Shown here one piece after another: positions 1 to 5,942 of a DNA stretch of 7,052 bases. The notes beneath the pieces were generated by a model, which was not told the DNA's origin, searched no databases, and worked only from the letters and a program-made list of their open reading frames with translations. Origin of the DNA: a bacterium (Candidatus Ratteibacteria) CG_4_9_14_3_um_filter_41_21 (GTDB lineage Bacteria > Ratteibacteria > UBA8468); the NCBI GenBank assembly GCA_002791075.1, contig PFWI01000240.1, positions 6,143 through 13,194 of the forward strand, given 5' to 3'. A program made the translations under genes and the position numbers. Numbering within the stretch: position 1 is the first letter of the stretch; every line of letters begins with the position of its first letter.

Positions 1-906
1 TCCGAACAGCCTATAGCAAAAAAATGGGACGATTTTAGAAAATCTATCAAAGGACTGGGGCCATCTTCTTTGAGCGAAATTCTTACTTTGGTCTTTCCTG
101 ACCAGTATGGAATTATGAATATGAAGCCCCTAACTGTTTTACCCTACTTAGGTTTTTTAACTGAGAAAGAAACAAAAAATATCAGCTATGGTTATACTTC
201 GGGGCGAGACTACGAAAAGTTTATGGAAGCACTTCAAAAGGTTAGAGAGGAGTTAAAAAATAACGGACTACCGGAAGCAGATTTTATTGATGTTGATTTT
301 TTTATTTGGTATTTGTTTGAACATGTTTTTGAATTGAAGTTTAAACGAGATAAAAAGATGGCTATCAAGTCTGCATTAGGAATAGAAGAGATTACCGCCA
401 AACCAGAAATTGCCATTCCAACTAAAGAGATTAGAGAGATTACAAACCATTCAGAAGCTGAGTTTATCTTGTTAAAATTAGGCCAGATTTTAGGTTATGA
501 TACTTACTCGCCTGACAGAAACAAAGATGCTGATGGTCAAAAATTAGAAGATTTAATTTTCCTCGACGCTATCCCTCAATTTTCCACCCCTTCGCTTTTA
601 GATACTATTAGAAATATTGATGTTATATGGTTTGAGGACGAATTCCCCGTTTGCTGTTTCGAAGTAGAACATACGACAGGTGTAACCACCGGCCTTTTGC
701 GGCTTTATCAAACCAGTCAATTGAATACAAAATTATTTGTTATTGCTCCCGCTGATGTTTTAAAAAAATTTGAAACAGAAATGAATAAAATGCCATTTAG
801 AAAGATGAAGAATCGCTATATTTTTAGGTCTTACCAAGATTTAATCAATTTCTATTATTTAGCAAAAAATTATACAAAATCTAAAAGTGATTTCTTTAAA
901 GAATAA
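1..906 (+). CDS. Restriction endonuclease-like PD-(D/E)XK protein, 5' partial
   Basis: The reading frame is open from the first base of the window, so the true start lies upstream. TTG at 70 is only the first permissive start and falls inside what looks like conserved sequence. The visible part is 301 residues. An N-terminal segment (about residues 15-55 of the visible part) with 'FPDQYGIMNM' resembles the helical leader of several restriction-endonuclease-like families. The C-terminal half carries a probable nuclease core: Asp207 in 'IDVIWF', then 'CFEVEHTTG' with Glu221 and Glu223, followed by a helix and strand ('LFVIAPAD'). The usual Lys of the ExK motif is replaced by Glu (E-x-E). It ends 10 bases before the restriction-modification gene and is probably co-transcribed with it. 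It may be an accessory nuclease or an uncharacterised partner. The fold call comes from motif reading; the exact role is unknown. Confidence 0.72.
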   Translation, partial: SEQPIAKKWDDFRKSIKGLGPSSLSEILTLVFPDQYGIMNMKPLTVLPYLGFLTEKETKNISYGYTSGRDYEKFMEALQKVREELKNNGLPEADFIDVDFFIWYLFEHVFELKFKRDKKMAIKSALGIEEITAKPEIAIPTKEIREITNHSEAEFILLKLGQILGYDTYSPDRNKDADGQKLEDLIFLDAIPQFSTPSLLDTIRNIDVIWFEDEFPVCCFEVEHTTGVTTGLLRLYQTSQLNTKLFVIAPADVLKKFETEMNKMPFRKMKNRYIFRSYQDLINFYYLAKNYTKSKSDFFKE

Positions 907-916
907 ATAATAAATT

Positions 917-2704
917 ATGAGCAAAACAAATTACAAACCTATAAAAGAGAAAGTTAAGGTTGAACCCGAAGAAAAGAAAGGATATGTCCGTGATTATATT
1001 ACCAATACTTGGGTTAAAGCGACGCCCGAAGAAATTGAAGCCGTACAGATTTTTGTTAAACAGCTCGTCGAGGACTACAACTATCCAAAGGCGCATATCC
1101 AAACTAGACCTCAGTACCGTGTAAAACAAAGACCGTCTGGCGGCAAAGATTTCCCCGTTGACATAGCTGTTTTTTCCTCAAATAATCATACTTTTGATAG
1201 TGAATATATTCTTGTTGAATGCAAGAAAAAAAATAGGAAAGACGGCAAGAAACAATTAGAAGATTATTTACATTTTTCTAAAGCGTACTTGGGTATTTGG
1301 TTTAATGGAGAGGAAAGACTATTCTTACGGAAAATTGAAAAACAAGGAAAAATATTTTTTGAAGAAATTCCAAACATTCCTCGGTATGGGCAGAGAGTAG
1401 AAGACGTTGGAAAGTTCCAAAGAAAAGATTTAAAAAAACCACATAATCTTAAAGTTGTTTTTAAGGCCATTAGAAACCATCTCGCAGGAAATTTTGTCGG
1501 CGCCACTAGAGATGAAGAATTGGCAAGGGAGTTAATCAATTTAATCTTTTGTAAAATTTACGATGAGAGATTTACCAAGCCAGAGGATGTCGTAAGTTTT
1601 AGGTTTGGCATTGATGAGGATTTAAAGGAGGTTAAGGCCAGAATTTTTGATTTATTTGAAAAAGTAAAATCAAAATATGGAGCAATTCTTGATGTAAGCG
1701 ATAAGATAAATCTAGATGAACACGCAATTGCTTATCTCGTTGGTGAGTTACAAAATTACTGCTTGATTGAATCTGAAAGGGATGTAATAGCCGATGCTTT
1801 TGAAACTTTTATTGGCTATTCATTAAAAGGTGAACAGGGGCAATTTTTTACCCCTCGCAATGTAATTAAAGTGATGGTGGAAATTGTCAATCCACAACCA
1901 GGCGAACTAATAATTGACCCGGCTTGTGGGTCCGGCGGATTTTTAGTTGAGAGCTTAAAACATATGTGGAAAACCCTTGAAAATCAAGCAAAAGAATTAA
2001 ATTGGACAGAACTTGCCCTCAATGAAGAAAAAGTTGCGACAGCAATTCACAATATAAGAGGAATTGAAAAAGATAATTTTTTGAGCAAAGTTGCCAAAGC
2101 ATATATGGCGATTATTGGTGATGGCAAGGGTGGTATTTTTTGTGAGGATAGTTTAGAACAACCGAGCGAATGGAAAGATAAAACTAAACAAAGTATTTCA
2201 TTAAAGAAATTTGACGTGCTTTTGACAAATCCACCTTTTGGCAAAGACATAAAAGTAGTTGGTGAGGACAAGTTAAAACAATACGATCTCGCCTACAATT
2301 GGAAAAAGGAGAGTGAAAAATTTGAGAAAACAAACAAACTTAAAACAGAGGAGGCTCCGCAAATAATTTTTATCGAAAGATCACTGCAACTTTTACGAGA
2401 CGGTGGAAGAATGGGAATAGTATTACCAGAAACATTTTTGCATGCACCAAACTCGAAATATGTTTTAAATTATATACTCAAAAATAACAATATATCTTGG
2501 GTTATAGATTTACCGCACAACACATTCAGACCGCATAATAACGCAAAGTGCGTCGTGCTAATTTTAGAAAAGAATGTTAAACAACAACCGGAGTCAATAT
2601 GGCAGTTGCCGAAGAAATGGGACACAATCATCAAGGGAAAGAGATTTACAGATGGGACTATAAAAATAAAAAAATCAATAAAAAAGAGATTTGGGATGAC
2701 ATAG
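917..2704 (+). CDS. Restriction-modification enzyme, nuclease plus N6-adenine methyltransferase part (frameshifted)
   Basis: This ORF encodes 595 residues; about the first 560 look genuine. Residues ~35-150 form an HsdR-N-like PD-(D/E)XK nuclease: Asp82 in 'PVDIAVF', then 'VECKKK' with Glu101 and Lys103. Residues ~175-300 resemble the helical HsdM N-terminal domain. The methyltransferase follows, with 'GQFFTPRNV' (308-316), the SAM-binding 'DPACGSGGF' (334-342) and the catalytic 'NPPFG' (438-442), as in gamma-class N6-adenine enzymes. The reading stays HsdM-like to 'NNAKCVVLILEKNVKQQ' (541-557). The last ~35 residues do not resemble the family; the expected continuation ('MAVAEEMGH') lies in the frame one base back, starting at 2599. 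A nuclease fused to HsdM with a following recognition domain is the type IIG/BcgI-like plan. No clear Shine-Dalgarno precedes ATG 917. It may be a split functional gene, a recent pseudogene or a sequence error. Confidence 0.85.
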   Translation: MSKTNYKPIKEKVKVEPEEKKGYVRDYITNTWVKATPEEIEAVQIFVKQLVEDYNYPKAHIQTRPQYRVKQRPSGGKDFPVDIAVFSSNNHTFDSEYILVECKKKNRKDGKKQLEDYLHFSKAYLGIWFNGEERLFLRKIEKQGKIFFEEIPNIPRYGQRVEDVGKFQRKDLKKPHNLKVVFKAIRNHLAGNFVGATRDEELARELINLIFCKIYDERFTKPEDVVSFRFGIDEDLKEVKARIFDLFEKVKSKYGAILDVSDKINLDEHAIAYLVGELQNYCLIESERDVIADAFETFIGYSLKGEQGQFFTPRNVIKVMVEIVNPQPGELIIDPACGSGGFLVESLKHMWKTLENQAKELNWTELALNEEKVATAIHNIRGIEKDNFLSKVAKAYMAIIGDGKGGIFCEDSLEQPSEWKDKTKQSISLKKFDVLLTNPPFGKDIKVVGEDKLKQYDLAYNWKKESEKFEKTNKLKTEEAPQIIFIERSLQLLRDGGRMGIVLPETFLHAPNSKYVLNYILKNNNISWVIDLPHNTFRPHNNAKCVVLILEKNVKQQPESIWQLPKKWDTIIKGKRFTDGTIKIKKSIKKRFGMT

Positions 2705-3459
2705 TTTTAATTTTGAAAGAATTTAAAGCAAAGAAATTTGAAAGATATTGTTTTAAAGTAAAAGCAAAAACTTGTATTGAAAAAAGAATTTTTGTCCCTC
2801 GCTATTATTGGGAAAATAAACTTGAAGAAATTGAAAGGTTAGCAAAAGAAGATAATCTAGAACTAATTCCTGTTAAGGATTTAATTGATAAAAAAATCAT
2901 AACTTTTTTTGATGGTCATGGCTCGCCGCCAGCAGAATACAAAGGCATGGGCGAATTTCCGTATATTCGCGTAAAAGATATTGTGAATTGGGAAGTTTAT
3001 AAAGACCCAACTGCTAAAATCCCAGAGGATATTTATTTGCAGAAGCGAGGAAATAAAAAATTCCTTCAAAGGTATGATGTTTTGTATGTAAGGCGTGGTA
3101 GTTATCGTATAGGAAGCGTGGCAATGGTTTCGCCTTTTGACATAGAGGTGCTTTTGACAAGAGAAATTTTAGTTTTAAGGACTACTCAAAAACAAAATGA
3201 ATATGGTTTGACGCCTTTTTATTTGCTTTATCTTCTTTCCCATAGTTTAGTTTCTATGCAAGCCTTTAATAAAGTTTTAATTGAGACTACATTGCCAAAT
3301 ATAGCCGACAGATGGAAAGAATTAAGGTTGCCCATCAGTAAAAATAAGAACGAACGGAAAAGAATTTCCGAAAAAATTGAAAGCGTGATTGAGAGTAAAT
3401 GGCAGGCAATAGAAAAGATTGAAAAACTAAAAGAAGAATTGGGGGAACTAACAACATGA
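2599..3459 (+). CDS. Methyltransferase C-terminal end plus specificity (target-recognition) domain, second frame of the R-M-S gene
   Basis: This 286-residue ORF overlaps the previous one by about 106 bases. Residues 1-45 ('MAVAEEMGHNHQGK...' to 'WDDIVLILKEF') are the typical end of an HsdM catalytic domain, not the start of a specificity subunit. After a linker, residues ~89-245 look like one type I S target-recognition domain: 'DGHGSPPAEYKG', 'FPYIRVKDI', 'RYDVLYVRRGS' and 'TLPNIADRWKELRLP'. Residues ~250-284 form the charged C-terminal helix usual after such a domain. Only one recognition domain is present, so an asymmetric target would be expected. ATG 2599 is preceded by GGAG at 2590-2593, five bases upstream, so internal initiation is conceivable. 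The frame is closed upstream by TAA at 2578-2580. Joined to the upstream frame near 2599 it would give about 846 residues. Confidence 0.8.
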   Translation: MAVAEEMGHNHQGKEIYRWDYKNKKINKKEIWDDIVLILKEFKAKKFERYCFKVKAKTCIEKRIFVPRYYWENKLEEIERLAKEDNLELIPVKDLIDKKIITFFDGHGSPPAEYKGMGEFPYIRVKDIVNWEVYKDPTAKIPEDIYLQKRGNKKFLQRYDVLYVRRGSYRIGSVAMVSPFDIEVLLTREILVLRTTQKQNEYGLTPFYLLYLLSHSLVSMQAFNKVLIETTLPNIADRWKELRLPISKNKNERKRISEKIESVIESKWQAIEKIEKLKEELGELTT

Positions 3460-3465
3460 TATTGG

Positions 3466-3494
3466 TTGCTATAAACAAATTTTTAAGGTATACT
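3466..3494 (+). promoter_or_regulatory. Sigma70-type promoter of the protease operon
   Basis: A -35 box TTGCTA (3466-3471) and a -10 box TATACT (3489-3494, 5 of 6 consensus bases) are separated by 17 bases. It lies in the 48-base gap after the restriction gene. Expected transcription start is about 3500-3502, leaving only 6-8 bases before ATG 3508 and no room for a normal ribosome binding site. It would make the three protease-cassette genes a separate transcription unit. Confidence 0.6.
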
Positions 3495-3507
3495 ATAAGT
3501 AGAAATT

Positions 3508-4572
3508 ATGCCTAAAAAACAAACTAAACAAGTTAAATCGGTTGAGGACATGTCGCGTTCAGAACTTATTAAGCAAATTGGAAAAGAGCGTGATTCTTCT
3601 GTAATCACCTATGTGACGGGCGACCGCCCCAATTTCAGTACTAACATTGGAGATGATGTTATTCCTATTCTTTTCCGCCATCTTGAGTTAATGGGTAAAA
3701 GAGATAATATTGACCTATTTCTTTATACTCGTGGCGGCGACATGGTTGTTCCGATTAGAATTGTCAAACTCATTCGAAATTACTGCAAGAAATTTGGAAT
3801 AATTGTAGCATATAGGGCACATAGCGCCGGTACATTGATTGCTCTCGGTGCGGATGAAATTGTAATGAGCAAATTAGGAGAATTAACACCCGTAGACCCA
3901 ACCACAGGACATCCGTTTAATCCTAGGGATCCGGTGGACCAAAGAAAAGTCATTCCTATCAGCGTTGAAGATATTTCTTCCTACCTGCTTTTAGCAAAAG
4001 ACAAAGGAAATGTAAAAGAGGATAAAATGGTTGAAATATACGATAATCTTACTAAGCACTCGTATCCCGATCCCAGACATCTTCATCCGTTAGCATTGGG
4101 CAACGTCTATCGCGCTCAAAGAATGATTAGGATTTTGGCCCAGCGATTGTTAGGTTTACATATGGATACAAAAAAAGAAAGCAATAAAAAGGCGGTAGAA
4201 AAAATCGTTAAGGAAATTACTAGCGATATATGTGTACATAACTATCCTATTTACAGAGATGAGGCAAAATCTTTGGGCCTCAATATAGCTACTCTCAAAG
4301 ATGAATTAGAGAAGTTGATTTGGGCATTGTATGAAAAATATGCCCAAGATATGGAATTAACAAAACAATTTAACCCCCTTGAGTTGCTGGGGCAAAACAA
4401 TTCACTAAATATAAAATATGGTGCCGCCTATATTGAGAGCGAGAAAGCACAAGATGCCTTTTACTATGATATTCGGATAAATAAAGTAATGGCGGCCCAA
4501 GTACCGGGACAGCCACCACTACCGGCGGTCAATGTTAATGTTGCCGGTTTTGCCTGGGAAAAAGTAAAATAA
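3508..4572 (+). CDS. SDH-family Clp-fold serine protease
   Basis: The 354-residue protein matches the serine dehydrogenase proteinase family (SDH_sah, formerly DUF114), related to ClpP and SppA. The ClpP/crotonase-like core spans about residues 30-215. 'LYTRGGD' (72-78) corresponds to the glycine-rich oxyanion segment. 'YRAHSAGTLIALGADEIVM' (102-120) contains the probable nucleophile Ser106. 'LGELTPVDP' (123-131) follows, as usual in the family. The C-terminal ~135 residues are helical and less recognisable. There is no signal peptide and no membrane segment, so it should be cytosolic, unlike the membrane-anchored SppA-type relatives. The ATG lies just after a promoter with almost no leader. 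It is the first gene of a compact operon with a DUF5678-like protein and an aspartic protease. The family assignment is firm; substrate and biological role are unknown. Confidence 0.86.
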   Translation: MPKKQTKQVKSVEDMSRSELIKQIGKERDSSVITYVTGDRPNFSTNIGDDVIPILFRHLELMGKRDNIDLFLYTRGGDMVVPIRIVKLIRNYCKKFGIIVAYRAHSAGTLIALGADEIVMSKLGELTPVDPTTGHPFNPRDPVDQRKVIPISVEDISSYLLLAKDKGNVKEDKMVEIYDNLTKHSYPDPRHLHPLALGNVYRAQRMIRILAQRLLGLHMDTKKESNKKAVEKIVKEITSDICVHNYPIYRDEAKSLGLNIATLKDELEKLIWALYEKYAQDMELTKQFNPLELLGQNNSLNIKYGAAYIESEKAQDAFYYDIRINKVMAAQVPGQPPLPAVNVNVAGFAWEKVK

Positions 4573-4576
4573 TCTT

Positions 4577-4996
4577 ATGAACGAAACTACTAGCTCAATT
4601 GTAAGCGAAAATATTATTTTAAACCCACAACAAACGGGAACAGTGGGTAGTTTTCCAATTTATGTTTTTCCGGGTTTAGTAATGCCAACGATAGAAGATA
4701 TTTTTAGAAAAAAAACGGAGGAACTAGAAGCCGAAAGAGAAATACCAGCTGATGATAAAACTGTCATAGAATTAGGTAAAAAATATTTTCAAGCAAACAA
4801 AAAAAATTTACTAGAGAAATACCAAAATAAATACATAGCCATTCTTAATAACAAGGTTGTGGGTTTTGATAAAGATTTTTCTAAGCTTGCCGATAGAGTA
4901 TACAAAAAATTCGGCTATCAAACTATCTACATGCCTTTTGTTTCAGAACAAAAAAGAATTGTTAAAATTCCTTCTCCCAGAATTAGAAATTCTTAA
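4577..4996 (+). CDS. DUF5678-like small protein
   Basis: This 139-residue protein starts 4 bases after the serine protease stop and ends 2 bases before the aspartic protease start. The C-terminal part (about 72-135) has the pattern I associate with DUF5678: 'NKYIAILNNKVVGFDKDFSKLADRVYKKFG', then a strand 'TIYMPFV' and a basic 'RIVKIPSPR' tail. The N-terminal 70 residues hold a hydrophobic stretch ('SFPIYVFPGLVMP', 25-37) and a charged helix (39-58) and match nothing I know. No catalytic motif is visible. It has no transmembrane helix of normal length. The start ATG lacks a Shine-Dalgarno, so translation probably depends on coupling to the upstream gene. Its position between two proteases suggests a partner, substrate or regulator of one of them; that is inference from context only. 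Confidence 0.7.
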   Translation: MNETTSSIVSENIILNPQQTGTVGSFPIYVFPGLVMPTIEDIFRKKTEELEAEREIPADDKTVIELGKKYFQANKKNLLEKYQNKYIAILNNKVVGFDKDFSKLADRVYKKFGYQTIYMPFVSEQKRIVKIPSPRIRNS

Positions 4997-4998
4997 TT

Positions 4999-5400
4999 AT
5001 GCCGAGAAAAAAGAAAAATCCATTTAGTTATCCTTACGACCAACAAAATTTTAATCCCCCGGCGCCAGTTATGGAGGTTTTTTTATCTGTACCAAGTGTG
5101 CAATCGGTAATTTTGAAATCGCCAGCTCTTTTAGACTCGGGCGCAGATATAACTGTAATTCCAGAACAGATTGTTCAACAATTACAGCTTAGATATGTAG
5201 ATGAAATAATGGCAAGTGGCTATGACGGGATTCCAAAACAAACTTTTATATATTCAGTTAAATTGATTTTTAATGATCTGGGAGATTTTATAGTAAGAGC
5301 GATTGCGTCAAATAATGACCATGTTTTAGTGGGTAGAGATATATTAAACAAATGGTCATTGCTTTTGGAAGGCAAAAAAAGGATATTTGAAGTTAAGTAG
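4999..5400 (+). CDS. Retropepsin-like (clan AA) aspartic protease
   Basis: The 133-residue protein has the single-lobe layout of a retropepsin, which works as a homodimer with each subunit giving one catalytic Asp. 'ALLDSGADITVIP' (43-55) holds the D-S/T-G-A active site with Asp46. A flap-like segment lies near 'YDGIPKQTFIY' (75-85). 'HVLVGRDILNKW' (108-119) is the hydrophobic-hydrophobic-Gly strand and helix that closes the fold, followed by 'LLLEGKKRIFEV'. Length is normal for stand-alone bacterial or archaeal members. The first ~20 residues are basic and Pro/Asn-rich, probably disordered. There is no signal peptide. ATG follows the DUF5678-like stop by 2 bases, so the two are likely translationally coupled. 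There is no integrase or reverse transcriptase nearby, so it is not part of a retroelement. Target unknown. Confidence 0.82.
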   Translation: MPRKKKNPFSYPYDQQNFNPPAPVMEVFLSVPSVQSVILKSPALLDSGADITVIPEQIVQQLQLRYVDEIMASGYDGIPKQTFIYSVKLIFNDLGDFIVRAIASNNDHVLVGRDILNKWSLLLEGKKRIFEVK

Positions 5401-5452
5401 ATTTTTCTAAACTCACCCGCCACTTTTTTGATTTGTAGCCCCGCCGCCGAAA

Positions 5453-5506
5453 GCAAGCGGGCAAAAAGAAAAAGGGGTGTGGGGGAAGGAATTTTTGCCC
5501 GCTTGC
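5453..5506. repeat. Perfect 15-bp inverted repeat
   Basis: The left arm GCAAGCGGGCAAAAA (5453-5467) is exactly reverse-complementary to the right arm TTTTTGCCCGCTTGC (5492-5506), with a 24-base purine-rich loop. As RNA it would form a strong hairpin, but no T run follows it on either strand, so it does not fit a standard terminator. It may be a dispersed palindromic element. Confidence 0.85.
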
Positions 5507-5510
5507 CTGC

Positions 5511-5567
5511 CCGCCGAAGGCGGAATGGGGTGGGAAAGCGTTTCCGCAATTCCTGCCAAAGCAGGAA
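5511..5567. repeat. Cluster of three short perfect hairpins
   Basis: Three stem-loops follow one another: CCGCC-GAA-GGCGG (5511-5523), GGAAA-GCG-TTTCC (5533-5545) and TTCCTGC-CAAA-GCAGGAA (5550-5567). All arms are exact. The repeated short palindromes with small loops resemble the extragenic palindromes common in some uncultured bacterial genomes. No function can be read from them. Confidence 0.75.
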
Positions 5568-5568
5568 G

Positions 5569-5657
5569 GCAAAACAGAAACATTTTCGTTTCCTTAATTG
5601 AAAAAAATTTTGGCGGCGCGCGAATAAAAAAATGTAAAGAAAATTTTTCTGTTTTGC
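5569..5657. repeat. Perfect 12-bp inverted repeat with 65-base spacer
   Basis: GCAAAACAGAAA (5569-5580) is reverse-complementary to TTTCTGTTTTGC (5646-5657). The spacer is A/T-rich with a GCGGCGCGCG patch. The arms could be the ends of a small non-autonomous element or simply a long-range stem; no flanking duplication was recognised. Confidence 0.6.
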
Positions 5658-5671
5658 TCGCCGTCAGGCGA
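5658..5671. repeat. Short hairpin
   Basis: TCGCC-GTCA-GGCGA forms a perfect 5-bp stem with a 4-base loop, directly abutting the right arm of the 12-bp inverted repeat. Confidence 0.6.
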
Positions 5672-5698
5672 ACGGAAACACTGGGCGGGATTCAATCC

Positions 5699-5719
5699 GC
5701 AAAATCCTCTGGATTTTGC
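5699..5719. repeat. Perfect 9-bp hairpin
   Basis: GCAAAATCC (5699-5707) and GGATTTTGC (5711-5719) pair exactly around a TCT loop. There is no T run after it on either strand, so it is not a typical terminator. Confidence 0.75.
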
Positions 5720-5751
5720 TCAAAATGGGTTCGGATTTCGTCCAACAAACA

Positions 5752-5773
5752 CCATTTTTTTATAAAAAAGTGG
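5752..5773. repeat. A/T-rich near-palindrome
   Basis: CCA at 5752-5754 and TGG at 5771-5773 close a near-palindrome made of a T run and an A run, with one off position per arm. Read on the minus strand it ends in a run of seven T-coding positions, so it could act as a weak terminator for transcripts from the tRNA side. It overlaps the start of the 18-base tRNA-end copy. Confidence 0.4.
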
Positions 5774-5787
5774 AGGATAAGGGATTT
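5770..5787. repeat. Duplicate of the tRNA-Ala 3' end (possible attachment site)
   Basis: GTGGAGGATAAGGGATTT is identical to 5925-5942, which is the last 17 bases of the tRNA gene plus one flanking base. It covers the end of the T-loop, the 3' T-stem strand, the 3' acceptor strand and the discriminator base. Sequence on both sides of this copy differs from the tRNA, so it is not a decayed whole tRNA gene. Such end-duplications are the classic trace of site-specific integration at a tRNA 3' end. Short non-integrative duplication is the alternative. Confidence 0.6.
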
Positions 5788-5818
5788 CTTCTCCCTCGTC
5801 GCTACTCGCTCCTCATCC

Positions 5819-5890
5819 GAAGCCGGCCAGTCTCGCTGTCGTTCACCTATGGTTCACTTTTCATCCACAGGATGCGCGAGACTTGGCTTC
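5819..5890. repeat. Extended imperfect hairpin between the two tRNA-end copies
   Basis: An outer stem GAAGCC/GGCTTC (5819-5824 with 5885-5890) and an inner stem AGTCTCGC/GCGAGACT (5829-5836 with 5876-5883) stack with a small internal loop. Inside sits a further hairpin CATCC-ACA-GGATG (5862-5874). The structure is downstream of the minus-strand tRNA, so it could be in its trailer or be part of a small repeat element. Confidence 0.6.
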
Positions 5891-5924
5891 AAATCCTAAG
5901 TTTAATCAGAGAAAGTGGAGAGGG

Positions 5925-5942
5925 GTGGAGGATAAGGGATTT
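5925..5942. repeat. 18-bp repeat, copy within the tRNA-Ala gene
   Basis: This is the second copy of GTGGAGGATAAGGGATTT. The 155-base offset to the copy at 5770 encloses the extended hairpin at 5819-5890. Direct orientation is the same in both copies. Confidence 0.8.

Larger units (their letters stand above)
5401..5924. other. Gene-free, palindrome-rich intergenic region
   Basis: I see no convincing protein gene here. The short frames that cross it (for example 5477-5899 and 5716-5952) have low-complexity or repeat-derived translations and run towards or into the tRNA. The stretch is instead packed with inverted repeats, listed separately, and ends with a partial copy of the tRNA-Ala 3' end. 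No canonical intrinsic terminator (GC stem directly followed by a T run) was found after the aspartic protease stop at 5400; a T6 run at 5424-5429 lacks an upstream stem. GC-rich patches at 5440-5460 and 5495-5560 contrast with the A/T-rich genes on the left. Confidence 0.7.

Noticed and set aside
70..72. TTG as start of the first gene
   Set aside because: The frame is open back to base 1 and the upstream residues look like part of the same domain, so the start is outside the window.
2577..2582. TTAAAC as a -1 slippery site for the split restriction gene
   Set aside because: It is not in the phase needed for tandem slippage in the upstream frame, and the shift must happen after the TAA at 2578-2580 in the downstream frame.
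4999..5400. Retroelement origin of the aspartic protease
   Set aside because: No reverse transcriptase, integrase or long terminal repeats are near; the gene fits stand-alone prokaryotic clan AA proteases.
5770..5860. Second, decayed tRNA gene
   Set aside because: Only the terminal 18 bases match tRNA-Ala; the following sequence has no anticodon or D-arm remnants.
5477..5899. 140-residue plus-strand open frame
   Set aside because: It runs through the palindromes and the tRNA-end copy, its translation resembles no family, and composition is dictated by the repeats.
5401..5925. CRISPR array
   Set aside because: The repeats are inverted or only two-copy, with no regular repeat-spacer pattern and no cas genes in the window.
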